From contig JABUFB010000014.1 of NCBI GenBank assembly GCA_013314775.1, positions 166,844 through 230,843 on the forward strand: DNA of 64,000 nt, in the 5' to 3' direction. The DNA is from Armatimonadota bacterium (GTDB lineage Bacteria > Armatimonadota > Zipacnadia > Zipacnadales > JABUFB01). A model generated the notes under the pieces. The model worked only from the letters and a program-made list of their open reading frames with translations. It searched no databases and had not been told where the DNA came from. A program made the translations under genes and the position numbers. Every line of letters starts with the position of its first letter. Position 1 is the stretch's first letter. Shown here piece by piece: positions 1 to 8,815 of this stretch.

Positions 1-685
1 GGGCGGCCTTGGCGGCGCTCATCACGTTTTCGCGGCCAATCACGGGATCGCCATGGGCCGGGAGCAGGACGTCGATATCGCCGCTCGCAAGCCACCCGAC
101 CCCACGTCTCAGGGCGTGTAGGCCCTCCATGAAGTTGTAACTGCGCTGCAGTTCATAGATGGAATGCAGCGTCCCGTCATGCTGCAGGATATCGCCCGAG
201 ACCAGCATGCGCGTGTCACCGTCGATGATAAGGTACCCCATGCCGCCCGGAGTATGGGCGCCGATGTGTTGCGCGTAGACATAGGGCTTGCGCCACGGCC
301 GCGGCAGCTCTCCATCGGCAAGACGCATCGTTACGGGGATGTTCAGGCGCGGGCACAGGAAGCGTTCGTAGCCGGCGTAGCCATGGGCCACCTGCAGTTC
401 CTGCCAAATGCCCTCGGCATTCTCCAGGTACGGCGCGTCGTGCTCTCCGATGGCAACCGGCAGCCCCGGGTATGCGTGGTGCCCGAACACCCGGTCACGC
501 CGGTAGTCAGTGTGCAGCACCAGCGACGGGGCCCTCATGCCTGCGGTCTCCATGGCCCCGAGCACCGCACCGGAGCCCAGGTCGAAAAGCCCGGTCTCCC
601 CGTCATCCCACTGGATTACATACACGTTCACCGCATCGCGGTAGAGGCTGATCTTCGGCAGGACTGGAATGAGCGACTGGCTCAT
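1..685 (-). CDS. Metallo-beta-lactamase-fold hydrolase (3' end cut by window edge)
   Basis: Begins at an ATG at 685 preceded by GGAGAG and runs off the left edge after 228 codons. The translation has the layout of an MBL-fold hydrolase: an opening strand region, HTDYRRD at residues 58-64 in the place of HxHxDH, HTPGG as the second histidine motif, LVSGD as the metal-bridging aspartate motif and PAHGDP as the last histidine motif. The first metal motif is degenerate: only its leading His is clear, so the metal site may be altered. It lies 26 bp after the acyltransferase-domain gene and is probably the last visible member of a minus-strand operon. The substrate cannot be predicted; a glyoxalase-II or quorum-lactonase type of hydrolysis is possible by family only. 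Confidence 0.8.
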   Translation of the reverse strand, partial: MSQSLIPVLPKISLYRDAVNVYVIQWDDGETGLFDLGSGAVLGAMETAGMRAPSLVLHTDYRRDRVFGHHAYPGLPVAIGEHDAPYLENAEGIWQELQVAHGYAGYERFLCPRLNIPVTMRLADGELPRPWRKPYVYAQHIGAHTPGGMGYLIIDGDTRMLVSGDILQHDGTLHSIYELQRSYNFMEGLHALRRGVGWLASGDIDVLLPAHGDPVIGRENVMSAAKAA

Positions 686-711
686 GGTGCTCTCCTGAGA
701 CGGGTTTGAGT

Positions 712-1983
712 TCAGCCGAGGTCCGACGGCGGGAAATGGGACAGGTAGAACTGGGTCCCGAACTTGTCCATATCATCGGCCAGGAAGAACATGCCCTCGA
801 CGATGAACCGTCCCCCGGCTTCGAGGTGTCTCAGCACGGCTCTCTGCAGGCTGGTCTCCCTGGGTGCTGTGGACAGGTCCGGGTCCTCGTCGTAAAAGAT
901 AAAGTACAGTCCGGATCGTCGGCTCGTGGGGATAGGGAAGAGGTACAGCTCCTTCTGCCAGAGGACCATGTTCGAGTCCGGTCGATAGAAGTCGGCGATC
1001 TCCGGGTTGAGAATCCATGATCCGCAGGCAAACCCGACGAAGGGCCGCTCGGGGAAGTACTCCCGGAAGAACGCAATCGCCCGCTCCATGGTGTCCCGGC
1101 AGGCTTCCGGGGTCATGTTCCCGCCGCCGGGGATATGGACGTCCAGCACCGGATCGCCGGCGGTCAACACCTGCTTCCATTTCGACAGGTCCAGCGTCAC
1201 CGGCTCGCGCAAGCCCACCCCAGCAGGGGAGATGGGACAACCGCGCACCGTGCTCTCGCCGGCCTCAATGTGCGCCACCCAGCCTTCGGGGTCCGGGTCT
1301 TCGGCAGGGCGCATGTCCAGCATGCCATCGGCAGCGAAACGGGTGCCGTCGGATGCAAGCGCAATCACCTCGCCTGTGTCGCGGTGCCGGTACGCCGTGA
1401 GGCCGCCGCGGAAGGGCCGAACCATGTATTCCATCCTGCCCACGCGGAACAGATCGCCATTCGCGTAGAAGCGCAGCCAGTAGATGGTCCGGGTGTATGC
1501 GCCCAGATTGCCGTTATTGTGGAAGGCGTAGTACTCGGTGAGGGCTTCAAATCGCCCGCAGCTGTCGCGCGAGATGGCTTCGGGTACCCCACGCTCCCGG
1601 TGGAAAGCCGTGGCCAGCGGAACCACGCCCAGCGCAACCAGCAGGTACAGGACGCCGCAGCGCTCTTCCCCGAGAATGTGCGCCAGCGAGGGCCACTGTC
1701 GGATTTTCTCGGCCGGGTACTCCTGGTGCCGGAAAAGGCATTCGTGGCAATGCCATGCGTAGAGCTTGAGCGCGGGACACTGACGGATCTGCTCCGCGGT
1801 CTGCAGGATCAGCGGCTCATGCTCCGGCGCGACGCTCACCCAGTCACGGGATATGCGGATAGTGTCCGGGTCCAGCAGGCTCGGGTTCTCCGGCAGGCTC
1901 GCGACGTCTTCCTCCCAGTGGGGCTCGAAGACGTCGCGGTAGTCCTCAATGCCAAGCGTCGACAGGAACTGGTCAAGCTGCAT
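712..1983 (-). CDS. Acyltransferase domain-containing protein (NAT_N/GNAT-like C-terminal type, DUF5596-like)
   Basis: 423 residues, no signal peptide. The N-terminal half is helical (about residues 1-150). The C-terminal half contains the YWLRFYANGDLFRVGRMEYM region (about 165-185), a glycine-rich LDVHIPGGGNMT segment and a FVGFACGSWILNP segment near residue 320. I recognise these as the hallmark stretches of the two-domain family annotated as acyltransferase domain-containing protein, whose C-terminal half is GNAT-like. The reaction and substrate of the family are not established to my knowledge. It follows the URO-D-like gene by 93 bp on the same strand and precedes the MBL gene by 26 bp, so co-transcription is likely. 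Family assignment is from memory of motifs, not from a search. Confidence 0.8.
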   Translation of the reverse strand: MQLDQFLSTLGIEDYRDVFEPHWEEDVASLPENPSLLDPDTIRISRDWVSVAPEHEPLILQTAEQIRQCPALKLYAWHCHECLFRHQEYPAEKIRQWPSLAHILGEERCGVLYLLVALGVVPLATAFHRERGVPEAISRDSCGRFEALTEYYAFHNNGNLGAYTRTIYWLRFYANGDLFRVGRMEYMVRPFRGGLTAYRHRDTGEVIALASDGTRFAADGMLDMRPAEDPDPEGWVAHIEAGESTVRGCPISPAGVGLREPVTLDLSKWKQVLTAGDPVLDVHIPGGGNMTPEACRDTMERAIAFFREYFPERPFVGFACGSWILNPEIADFYRPDSNMVLWQKELYLFPIPTSRRSGLYFIFYDEDPDLSTAPRETSLQRAVLRHLEAGGRFIVEGMFFLADDMDKFGTQFYLSHFPPSDLG

Positions 1984-2076
1984 GTGATCCGCTCGCTTTC
2001 TACGGAATCGGGAGACTGGCAGCCGGTCCGGGCCTCGTCCTAAACCGGTGCCTGTATCCGGGGGCGCCTTTGGCCC

Positions 2077-3135
2077 CTACGCGTAACTGCCCTCTTCCCG
2101 CGCGATATCCAGCGCCAGGCGGTAGTTCTCCAGCGGCACCGTGGGCGGGATTGAGTGGTCGGAGTGGAAGATGTAGCGCCCGCCTTCCGCGGCGCAAGAG
2201 ACCTTTGGACGCACTTCAGCCTCCACCTCCTCCAGGGTTCCGCCGAGTCTTTCCACACTGATGTTGCCGAAGAGCGTGATCTGATCGCCGTACAGCGCCT
2301 TCAGCGCGCAGACGTCGCTGCCCGCGCGGGATTCCAGGGGCTGCGCGCAGGCATACCCGGCCTCGATCAGCAGGGGGACGAAATCGGTGACATTGCCGCA
2401 GCAGTGGTACATCGGAACGATGCCCCGCTCCCAGCAGGCGTCGGTGATACGCCGCAGGCTGGGCAGCACTATCTCCCGGAAGAGCCTGGGCGAAAAGAGC
2501 ATTCCGTTGCGGTAACACAGGTCCGCGAAATGCCACAGGGCGTCGGGTTTGGCGATTTCGCAGGCCGCATCGATGAGGTCCAGGTTCAGGCGCGTCTGGT
2601 ACTCCACCATCTCGGCCACTACATCCGGGTGATCCATCATCATCTGTAGCGCGCGCTCGAAACCCATGGCCATAAGCGCCCACCAGATGGGCTCCGAGGG
2701 GACCATGGCGAACCAGTGGCCGGCCGCATTGTACTGGGCCACGAGTTCGCCATAGTTCGCGGGAATGCGGCCCGGCGAGAACCGCAGGCGCTCTCGGTAA
2801 GTCCGCCAGTCGTCGGGAGTGTTGATGAGATACTCGACTTTGTGCGGCGTGGCGGTCTTCGACTTCCACCGCCATTCGGTGACGCCATCTGCATTCCGCA
2901 CCAGCGATCGGTCTTCGTAGTCCTCCAGAGTCTCTTCAGGCAGTGTGAGCGACCCATCGAACCAGCTCGTCCCGATGGGGTCCATGTCCAGCCACACCAG
3001 GGGGTCAACATCGTCCGGCATGCCCTCGCTCCGCCAGCGCTCCAGGGTCTCGGGCCAGATGCAGATCTCGCAGAGCGGGATTCTGTCGGGCAGTTCGCCG
3101 GTGAGGGCCCGGCGCATCCGTTCGCGACTGGTCAT
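2077..3135 (-). CDS. Uroporphyrinogen decarboxylase (URO-D) family protein
   Basis: 352 residues; ATG at 3135 with GAGGAG seven bases upstream. The opening MTSRERMRRALTGELPDRIP is the standard start of the URO-D superfamily (usually R-x-N-x-P-D-R-P-P), and the protein keeps the family's length and its C-terminal FHSDHSIPPTVPLENYRLAL signature typical of the environmental URO-D-like and corrinoid methyltransferase branch. True HemE contributes to haem synthesis, but proteins of this branch, often many per genome in Armatimonadota and Planctomycetota, are thought to be methyltransferases or of unknown function. No other haem genes lie nearby, so I do not call it hemE. It sits 63 bp after the DUF1846 gene in the same direction. 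A second divergent member is at 62495-63574. Confidence 0.88.
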   Translation of the reverse strand: MTSRERMRRALTGELPDRIPLCEICIWPETLERWRSEGMPDDVDPLVWLDMDPIGTSWFDGSLTLPEETLEDYEDRSLVRNADGVTEWRWKSKTATPHKVEYLINTPDDWRTYRERLRFSPGRIPANYGELVAQYNAAGHWFAMVPSEPIWWALMAMGFERALQMMMDHPDVVAEMVEYQTRLNLDLIDAACEIAKPDALWHFADLCYRNGMLFSPRLFREIVLPSLRRITDACWERGIVPMYHCCGNVTDFVPLLIEAGYACAQPLESRAGSDVCALKALYGDQITLFGNISVERLGGTLEEVEAEVRPKVSCAAEGGRYIFHSDHSIPPTVPLENYRLALDIAREEGSYA

Positions 3136-3198
3136 GTGTGGCTCCTCGGGGAAGGAATTGGGGCGACGCCTTGGCCGAGATCACGCCTCCGCTGCTCC

Positions 3199-4722
3199 TC
3201 ACCTCAGGAAATACCCCTGCGAGGTGGGGTTGGCGTCGGTGGTCATGCTGATTCCCAGTTTGCGCAGGCCGTATTCGTCGCCCGCGCCCGGTTCGTGGGT
3301 GAGATGCATCTGAGTCCCGCGCAGTTCGGGCAGTTTCTCGATGCCCGCTTTCGCCGCAGGGTTGGTGGCCGCGCTGATGCCCAATGCCACCAGGACCTCC
3401 TGCACGTTGAGGCTGGGTGACGTGGCGCCCAGGTAATTGGCCTTCAGGTCGGTGAGGCTCTGAATCACGGAGCTCGGGAGCAGGTGCATGCTGTCAGGGA
3501 TGCCAGCGAGGTGCTTGATCGCATTGATGATTGCCGCGGATGCCGAGTGGAACAGGGGCGAGTTCTTCCCCGTGACGATGGCCCCGTCCGCGGTCTGGAG
3601 CGCCGCGCCGCAGTAGAATCCGTCCTTCCCGCCGCCGGCTTGCTCAGCCCGGGCGGCGGTCTGCCGGGCAGGGAGAACCACCGGGCGGTCGGTGGGGCCC
3701 ACTTCGAGGCGCACCATGAGGCTCTCGGCGCGCTCCAGGACCTTGTGGCTGCACAGGCCCCGGCGCTGCTCCCAGAAATGCCGGAAGTACCTGCGGATGA
3801 CCTCCTGAACCGAGGCCTCGCGCACCACGGCGTCGTCGATAATGCCCGCTCCGGCGCGGTTCACACCCATGTCCGTGGGCGACTGGTACACCGGCGTGCC
3901 CGGCGCGGTCCCGGCAATGCGGTCGATAATGCGTTTGAGGATCGGGAAGCTCTCAACGTCGCGGTTATAATTCACAGCCACCTTCCCGTAGGCCTTGAGG
4001 TGGTGCGGGTCCACGAGCACAATGTCACCCAGGTCCACCGTTGCGGCCTCGTACGCGAGGTTCACGGGGTGGTCCACCGGCAGGTCCCAGATGGGGAATG
4101 TCTCGAACTTCGCGTAGCCCGAAGTCCGGCCCTGCTGGTGGTCGTGGTACAGCTGAGAGAGGCAGGTTGCCAGCTTGCCGCTTCCAGGGCCGGTGCCGGT
4201 GACCACAACCAGAGGCGCCTCGGTCTCGATGAAGGGATTGCGGCCGAATCCGTCCGCCGACACGATGAAGTCCACATCGCTGGGATAGTTGGGGATCTCG
4301 AAGTGCGTGTAGACGGCGATGCCCTGTCCCTGCAGCTGCTGAGTGAGCCGGTCGCAGCCACGGCCAGGCGTGTATCGCGTGATGACCACCGCTTTCGTGG
4401 GTATTCCCCAGTCCCGCAGGTCGTCGATGGCCTTGAGGGTCGCGAGATCATAAGTGATGCCGAAGTCCCCACGAATGCGCCCGTGCTCGATGTCCTCGGA
4501 ACAGACGCAGAAGATCACCTCGATCCGGTCTCGCAGGTCTTGCAGGAGACGCATCTTCACGTTGGGGTCATATCCAGGAAGGACGCGCATGGCGTGGAAA
4601 TCGAAGGTGAGCTTGCCCCCGAACTCAAGATAGAGCTTACCTTGGAACTGTTCCACCCGTTGGAGAATTGCGTCTGTCTGTTCCCGAAGATACTTTGCAT
4701 TGTCGAAGCCCTGTCTGGCCAT
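3199..4722 (-). CDS. DUF1846 domain-containing protein
   Basis: 507 residues, close to the usual length of the DUF1846 family (Pfam PF08903). ATG at 4722 with AGGAG eight bases upstream. The N-terminus shows the characteristic F-D-N-x-K-Y-L-x-x-Q stretch followed by KLYLEFGGKL and a nucleotide-binding-looking VVTGTGPGSGKLATCLSQLY segment at about residues 175-195, which resembles a P-loop (G-x-G-P-G-S-G-K). Structures from the family are said to combine a P-loop-like domain with a second alpha/beta domain, but the biochemical role is not settled. Cytoplasmic, with no signal or membrane segment. It is the first gene of the minus-strand group and is divergent from the sugar ABC transporter. Confidence 0.9.
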   Translation of the reverse strand: MARQGFDNAKYLREQTDAILQRVEQFQGKLYLEFGGKLTFDFHAMRVLPGYDPNVKMRLLQDLRDRIEVIFCVCSEDIEHGRIRGDFGITYDLATLKAIDDLRDWGIPTKAVVITRYTPGRGCDRLTQQLQGQGIAVYTHFEIPNYPSDVDFIVSADGFGRNPFIETEAPLVVVTGTGPGSGKLATCLSQLYHDHQQGRTSGYAKFETFPIWDLPVDHPVNLAYEAATVDLGDIVLVDPHHLKAYGKVAVNYNRDVESFPILKRIIDRIAGTAPGTPVYQSPTDMGVNRAGAGIIDDAVVREASVQEVIRRYFRHFWEQRRGLCSHKVLERAESLMVRLEVGPTDRPVVLPARQTAARAEQAGGGKDGFYCGAALQTADGAIVTGKNSPLFHSASAAIINAIKHLAGIPDSMHLLPSSVIQSLTDLKANYLGATSPSLNVQEVLVALGISAATNPAAKAGIEKLPELRGTQMHLTHEPGAGDEYGLRKLGISMTTDANPTSQGYFLR

Positions 4723-4865
4723 GAAACGCTCCTGACGCGCGCCCGCCCTGCCGCCGGGTCCCTCGCTCCCAGCGGATCGGCGCTGGATGTTCCTGCTGCC
4801 CGCTGGCGGGGATGTTCCACAGGCGGCGGGTGCGAACCTGCCGGGTGACCAATGAAGGACTCGCA

Positions 4866-4913
4866 GGGCCCGAGAGAGAATTGTGAGCTACTTCTCTCTG
4901 CATCAGCGGGCCC
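4866..4913. promoter_or_regulatory. Nested inverted repeat between divergent genes, candidate operator
   Basis: The inner arms AGAGAGAA (4873-4880) and TTCTCTCT (4892-4899) are perfect complements separated by 11 bases; an outer pair GGGCCC (4866-4871) and GGGCCC (4908-4913) encloses them. The site lies 40 bases upstream of the sugar-binding protein start in a divergent intergenic region, which suits either a repressor operator for the ABC transporter or an RNA hairpin in its leader. No convincing -35/-10 pair was found beside it. Confidence 0.4.
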
Positions 4914-4952
4914 GGAGTGGCCCGTCATTCCCGTCTTCGCGAGGTGTCCACG

Positions 4953-6017
4953 ATGAAACGCCTTCTGCTCGCCGCGCTGGCGGTCGCCTGCGTCGCGTAC
5001 CTGGCGTCCTGCGCACCGAAACCGACGACCTCCGGGCAGACCCCGGAGGAGATGGCGGCTGGAACGTCGCAGGCCCCCAAGCCCGAGGACGCGGCCGCCG
5101 GTGAGAAGAAGAAAATCGCGGTGATCCCCAAGGGCACCACCCACGAGTTCTGGAAGTCCATCCACGCCGGGGCGATGAAGGCGGCAGACGAGCTCGGCGT
5201 GGAGATCATCTGGAAGGGACCGCTCAAGGAAGACAACCGTGACGACCAGATCAAGATCGTCGAGGACATGACCAACCTCGGTGTGGATGGGATCGTTTTG
5301 GCTCCGCTGGATGACACGGCACTGCGCCTTCCGGTTGAAGAAGCCACCCGCAAGGGCATCCCGGTGGTCATCATCGACTCCGGCCTGAAGAGCGAGGACT
5401 ATGTGAGTTTCGTGGCCACCGACAACCACCACGGCGGGGAGCTTGCGGGTGAGCATCTTGCGAAGCTCCTGAACGGCAAGGGCAAGGTGGTCATGTTGCG
5501 GTACGCCGAGGGGTCGGCGAGCACCAATGAGCGGGAACAGGGCTTCGTGGACGCCATCAAGAAGTCGCCGGGCATTGAGCTTGTGAGCAGCAACCAGTAC
5601 GGCGGCGCTACCACGGAATCTGCACAGAAGGCCAGCGAGAATTTGCTCGCGCCGTACAAGTCCGCCGACGGCAAACTCAGCATCGATGGCATCTTCTGCC
5701 CCAATGAGTCCACCACATTCGGGATGCTGCGCGCCCTGCAGGACGCCCGTCTCGCCGGCAGCGTGAAGTTCGTGGGCTTCGACAGCTCTGAGAAACTGGT
5801 GGACGCCCTCGCGGCCAAGGAGCTGCACGGGCTGGTCTTGCAGGACCCGATGAACATGGGCTACCTTGGGGTGAAGACCATGGTGGCGCACCTCAACGGA
5901 GAGACGGTGGAAAAGCGCATCTCTACCGGCGAGACCCTGGCCACACCCGAGAACATGAACGAGCCTGAGATACAGGCTCTGCTGAAGCCGGACTACCAGA
6001 AATGGCTGAAAGAGTAG
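4953..6017 (+). CDS. Periplasmic sugar-binding lipoprotein of an ABC transporter (RbsB-like)
   Basis: 354 residues from the ATG at 4953 (GAGGTG six bases upstream); an in-frame ATG at 4917 would put residues before the signal peptide and is rejected. MKRLLLAALAV followed by YLASC gives a lipoprotein signal with Cys at about residue 20. After a low-complexity linker the mature part starts KIAVIPKGTTHEFWKSI, the typical first strand of the type I periplasmic binding fold (Peripla_BP_4), and continues with NLGVDGIVLAPLD and GIPVVIIDSGL. Captures a sugar in the cell envelope and delivers it to the permease. Its stop overlaps the ATPase start by 16 bases, so the three transporter genes are one operon. 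Substrate cannot be told from sequence; ribose, xylose, galactose or inositol are the usual ones. Confidence 0.92.
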   Translation: MKRLLLAALAVACVAYLASCAPKPTTSGQTPEEMAAGTSQAPKPEDAAAGEKKKIAVIPKGTTHEFWKSIHAGAMKAADELGVEIIWKGPLKEDNRDDQIKIVEDMTNLGVDGIVLAPLDDTALRLPVEEATRKGIPVVIIDSGLKSEDYVSFVATDNHHGGELAGEHLAKLLNGKGKVVMLRYAEGSASTNEREQGFVDAIKKSPGIELVSSNQYGGATTESAQKASENLLAPYKSADGKLSIDGIFCPNESTTFGMLRALQDARLAGSVKFVGFDSSEKLVDALAAKELHGLVLQDPMNMGYLGVKTMVAHLNGETVEKRISTGETLATPENMNEPEIQALLKPDYQKWLKE

Positions 6018-7549
6018 AGGACGTGGCGCAGCCGCGACTGCGCATGAACGGCATAAGCAAGCGATTCGGGGTCACGGTGGCCCTGGATGGAGTGGACCTC
6101 TCCGTGCGTGAAGGGGAGGTCCATGCGCTTGTGGGCGAGAACGGGGCGGGTAAGAGCACTCTCATGAAGGTGCTGTCCGGTGCGATCCAGCCCGACGCCG
6201 GAAGCATCACCCTGGATGGCAGGCCCTTCCGTCCCCGCGGGCCCCTGGAGGCGCGCCGGGCAGGGGTAGCCATGATCTACCAGGAACTGTCCCTGGCGCC
6301 GCACCTGACGGTTGAAGACAACATCATGCTCGGGGCCGAGCCCACGCGGCTTGGGTTCGTGCGGCGGTCGGTGGTTCGTGCCGAAGTCTCTCGTGCCATG
6401 GAGCAGTTCACCCATGCCGGCATCTCGCCCACCGCGAAAGTCGGTTCTCTGTCGCCCGCAGAGCAGCAACTGGTGGAGATCGCCCGGGCGATTGCGGTGG
6501 GCTGCAGGGTTCTCGTGCTGGACGAGCCTACCAGCAGTCTAACTTCCCGCGATGTGGAGCGCCTGTTCGATCTGATCGCACGGCTGCGCGCAACCGGGCA
6601 TTCCATCGTCTACATCTCCCACTTCATTGAGGAAGTCAAGCGTGTCGCGGACCGGGTCACGGTGCTGCGCGACGGATCGGTCGCGGGTTCCGGCGACGTG
6701 GGCGACCTGTCCATCGCTGACATCGTGAGTCTCATGGTGGGGCGCGAAATCGCCGATCTGTATCCGAGATCGCCCCGCGAGCCCGGCGAGACGGTGCTGG
6801 AAGTGGAGGACCTCGCGGGTATCCGGCTGCCTGTTGGCGCGGGCCTGAATCTGCGCCGGGGCGAAGTCCTCGGGATTGCGGGCCTGGTGGGAGCCGGAAG
6901 AACCGAGCTTATCCGCGCCATTTTCGGCCTGGACCCGGTGCGCTCCGGGCGGGTAAGGATCGGGCAGTACTCCGGCCCCGCTTCGCCGATGCAACGTTGG
7001 CGGCAGGGCGTGGGAATGCTCAGTGAAGACCGTAAGAACGAGGGCCTCGCGGTGGGCCTGAGCATCACGGACAATGTGACCGCGTCGCGGCTCGAGGGCT
7101 TCGGGCCCGCCGGTCTCGTGCTTCCCAGGTTCCAGGATCAGGCCACGCGGCGCTGGGTAGAGGCTCTGGGCATCCGCTGCACCAGTCCGCGGCAGCGAGT
7201 GAACAGCCTCTCCGGCGGCAATCAGCAGAAGGTGGCCCTGGCGCGTCTCTTGCAGCACGATGTGGATGTGCTGCTGCTCGACGAACCCACGCGGGGCATC
7301 GACGTGGCCAGCAAGGCGCAGATATACCAGCTCATTGATCGCCTCGCATGTGGGCAGTCGGCGGACGGAACCTCATCGGGGCGGCCGCGCGCAGTGCTGA
7401 TGGTGAGCAGCTACCTGCCGGAACTGCTGGGCGTCTGCGACCGCATCGCCGTGATGTGCCGGGGCAGACTGGGCCCCGCGAGACCCGTGTCCCAATTGAA
7501 CGAGAGGCAGATCATGCTCGAAGCAACCGGTCAGGAGCTACCGTTGTGA
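6002..7549 (+). CDS. Sugar ABC transporter ATP-binding protein (RbsA/MglA family)
   Basis: 515 residues with two fused nucleotide-binding domains, as in RbsA and MglA. Domain 1: Walker A GENGAGKS at about 45-52, signature-like LSPAEQQ near 150 and Walker B VLVLDEPTSS near 172. Domain 2: degenerate Walker A GLVGAGRTEL, intact LSGGNQQKVALA and LLLDEPTRGID. A weakened second Walker A is normal for this family. Powers uptake of the sugar bound by the preceding lipoprotein. The ATG at 6002 overlaps the upstream gene by 16 bases; an internal ATG at 6044 is a less likely alternative. The 3' end overlaps the permease start, which implies translational coupling. Confidence 0.94.
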   Translation: MAERVEDVAQPRLRMNGISKRFGVTVALDGVDLSVREGEVHALVGENGAGKSTLMKVLSGAIQPDAGSITLDGRPFRPRGPLEARRAGVAMIYQELSLAPHLTVEDNIMLGAEPTRLGFVRRSVVRAEVSRAMEQFTHAGISPTAKVGSLSPAEQQLVEIARAIAVGCRVLVLDEPTSSLTSRDVERLFDLIARLRATGHSIVYISHFIEEVKRVADRVTVLRDGSVAGSGDVGDLSIADIVSLMVGREIADLYPRSPREPGETVLEVEDLAGIRLPVGAGLNLRRGEVLGIAGLVGAGRTELIRAIFGLDPVRSGRVRIGQYSGPASPMQRWRQGVGMLSEDRKNEGLAVGLSITDNVTASRLEGFGPAGLVLPRFQDQATRRWVEALGIRCTSPRQRVNSLSGGNQQKVALARLLQHDVDVLLLDEPTRGIDVASKAQIYQLIDRLACGQSADGTSSGRPRAVLMVSSYLPELLGVCDRIAVMCRGRLGPARPVSQLNERQIMLEATGQELPL

Positions 7550-8562
7550 GCGCACCCCGCCGCCCGACTGAGGCCGAAAGCACCAGCCCGATGAGTCGCG
7601 TGGCGATCTTCGCTGCGACCTGGGTGAATGTCCTCGGGCCGCTGGTGGGGCTCGCGGTAATCTTCACCCTGTTCGCGGCGATCGGCCCGCCGGGTTTCTC
7701 CAGCGCGGCGAACCTGGAGACCATCGCGCGGCAGACCGCGATCGTCGGCGTCGCAGCCTTGGGCATGACACTGATCATGATCCTGGGCGGCATCGACCTG
7801 TCCGTGGGGTCCGTGGTGGCCCTGACTACCGTGGTCATCGCCTGGCTGCTTCAGGAGGCGCAGACATCGGCTTTGCTGGCCGCACTGGGCGGGATCGCTG
7901 CCGGGGTGCTGTGTGGCCTTGTGAGCGGGACGCTGATCACGCGCCTGAACGTGGTGCCATTCATCGTGACCCTGGGTATGATGCTGGTGGTCCGAGGCAT
8001 CGCCAAGGCCCTGGCGAATGAGCAGAAGATCGACGCACCGCTCACGTGGCTCAAGGAACTGCTGGCGTCGTTGCCCCCCGAACGCCGGGCGATGCTCCTG
8101 CCGCCCGGGGTATGGCTTGTCATCGTGCTGGCGCTGGTGGTGGCGGGACTGCTGCGGTACACGCGGCTGGGCCGGCACATTTTCGCCATCGGCTCCAACG
8201 AGCAAACCGCACGGCTGTGCGGAGTTCCGGTGCAGCGGGTGAAAGTGGTCACATATACCCTCGGCGGGCTGTTCTTCGGGCTTGCAGGGCTGATGCTCTT
8301 CTCGCGACTGACGGTGGGCGATCCGACGGCGGCGGTTGGGCTTGAGCTGGACGTCATCGCTGCCGTAGTCATTGGAGGCGGCAGTCTTGCAGGCGGCGAG
8401 GGGTCGGTCCTGGGCTCCCTTGTGGGCGCGCTGATTATGAGCGTGATTCGATCGGGCTGCTCGCAGATGGGCTTGAGCAACTGGGTCCAGGAACTGGTGA
8501 CTGGAGCAGTGATTGTGGTCGCGGTGGCCCTGGATCGCCTGCGACACAGAAGACTGACCTGA
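7546..8562 (+). CDS. Sugar ABC transporter permease (RbsC family)
   Basis: 338 residues from a GTG at 7546 that overlaps the ATPase stop (GTGA) and has AGGAG eight bases upstream; the open frame extends to 7348 but only inside the ATPase gene. About eight to ten hydrophobic segments. Family landmarks of BPD_transp_2 permeases are present: GGIDLSVGSVVALTTV (around residue 85), RLNVVPFIVTLGM, and the FAIGSNEQTARLCGVPV loop that contacts the ATPase, followed by AAVVIGGGSLAGGEGSVLG. Inner-membrane channel of the three-gene ribose-type importer. This is the last transporter gene; a 253-base gap with a palindromic repeat follows. Confidence 0.94.
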   Translation: MSAPRRPTEAESTSPMSRVAIFAATWVNVLGPLVGLAVIFTLFAAIGPPGFSSAANLETIARQTAIVGVAALGMTLIMILGGIDLSVGSVVALTTVVIAWLLQEAQTSALLAALGGIAAGVLCGLVSGTLITRLNVVPFIVTLGMMLVVRGIAKALANEQKIDAPLTWLKELLASLPPERRAMLLPPGVWLVIVLALVVAGLLRYTRLGRHIFAIGSNEQTARLCGVPVQRVKVVTYTLGGLFFGLAGLMLFSRLTVGDPTAAVGLELDVIAAVVIGGGSLAGGEGSVLGSLVGALIMSVIRSGCSQMGLSNWVQELVTGAVIVVAVALDRLRHRRLT

Positions 8563-8654
8563 GCTAAGCCGGGTGCCATATCACGCCCCGTTTCAGGGGA
8601 CTGGCATCCGATTCCGAGTATCATCCGGAGGCGGTGCCTGTACCCAATGCGCTG

Positions 8655-8770
8655 TTTGCTTCACACTCTGCCGCCCCTTCGGGGCTAATGCGGCTATCAG
8701 GCTGCCGGTAACCCCGAGCTCACGCTGGTGGCAGATTGCTGCCGCCCCTTCGCGGCTGCTAAGTGGTGCA
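8655..8770. repeat. Dispersed palindromic element, copy 1
   Basis: Fills most of the 253-base gap between 8562 and 8816. It contains CTGCCGCCCCTTCGGGGCT (about 8668-8686) and a second CTGCCGCCCCTTCGCGGCTG (about 8739-8758), both able to form short GC-rich hairpins with a TTCG loop. The same core recurs at 21123-21262, 32549-32600, 34440-34570 and 49279-49380, always outside genes. Confidence 0.6.
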
Positions 8771-8815
8771 CGTCACGCTCTGCAACGTACACACGAACTC
8801 CCCATGGAGACGCCC

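Noticed and set aside
3484..4848. 454-codon plus-strand frame antisense to the DUF1846 gene, and similar long antisense frames at 1135-2043 and 57472-59121
   Set aside because: Shadows of real genes: GC-rich third positions remove stops on the opposite strand; no SD or domain seen.
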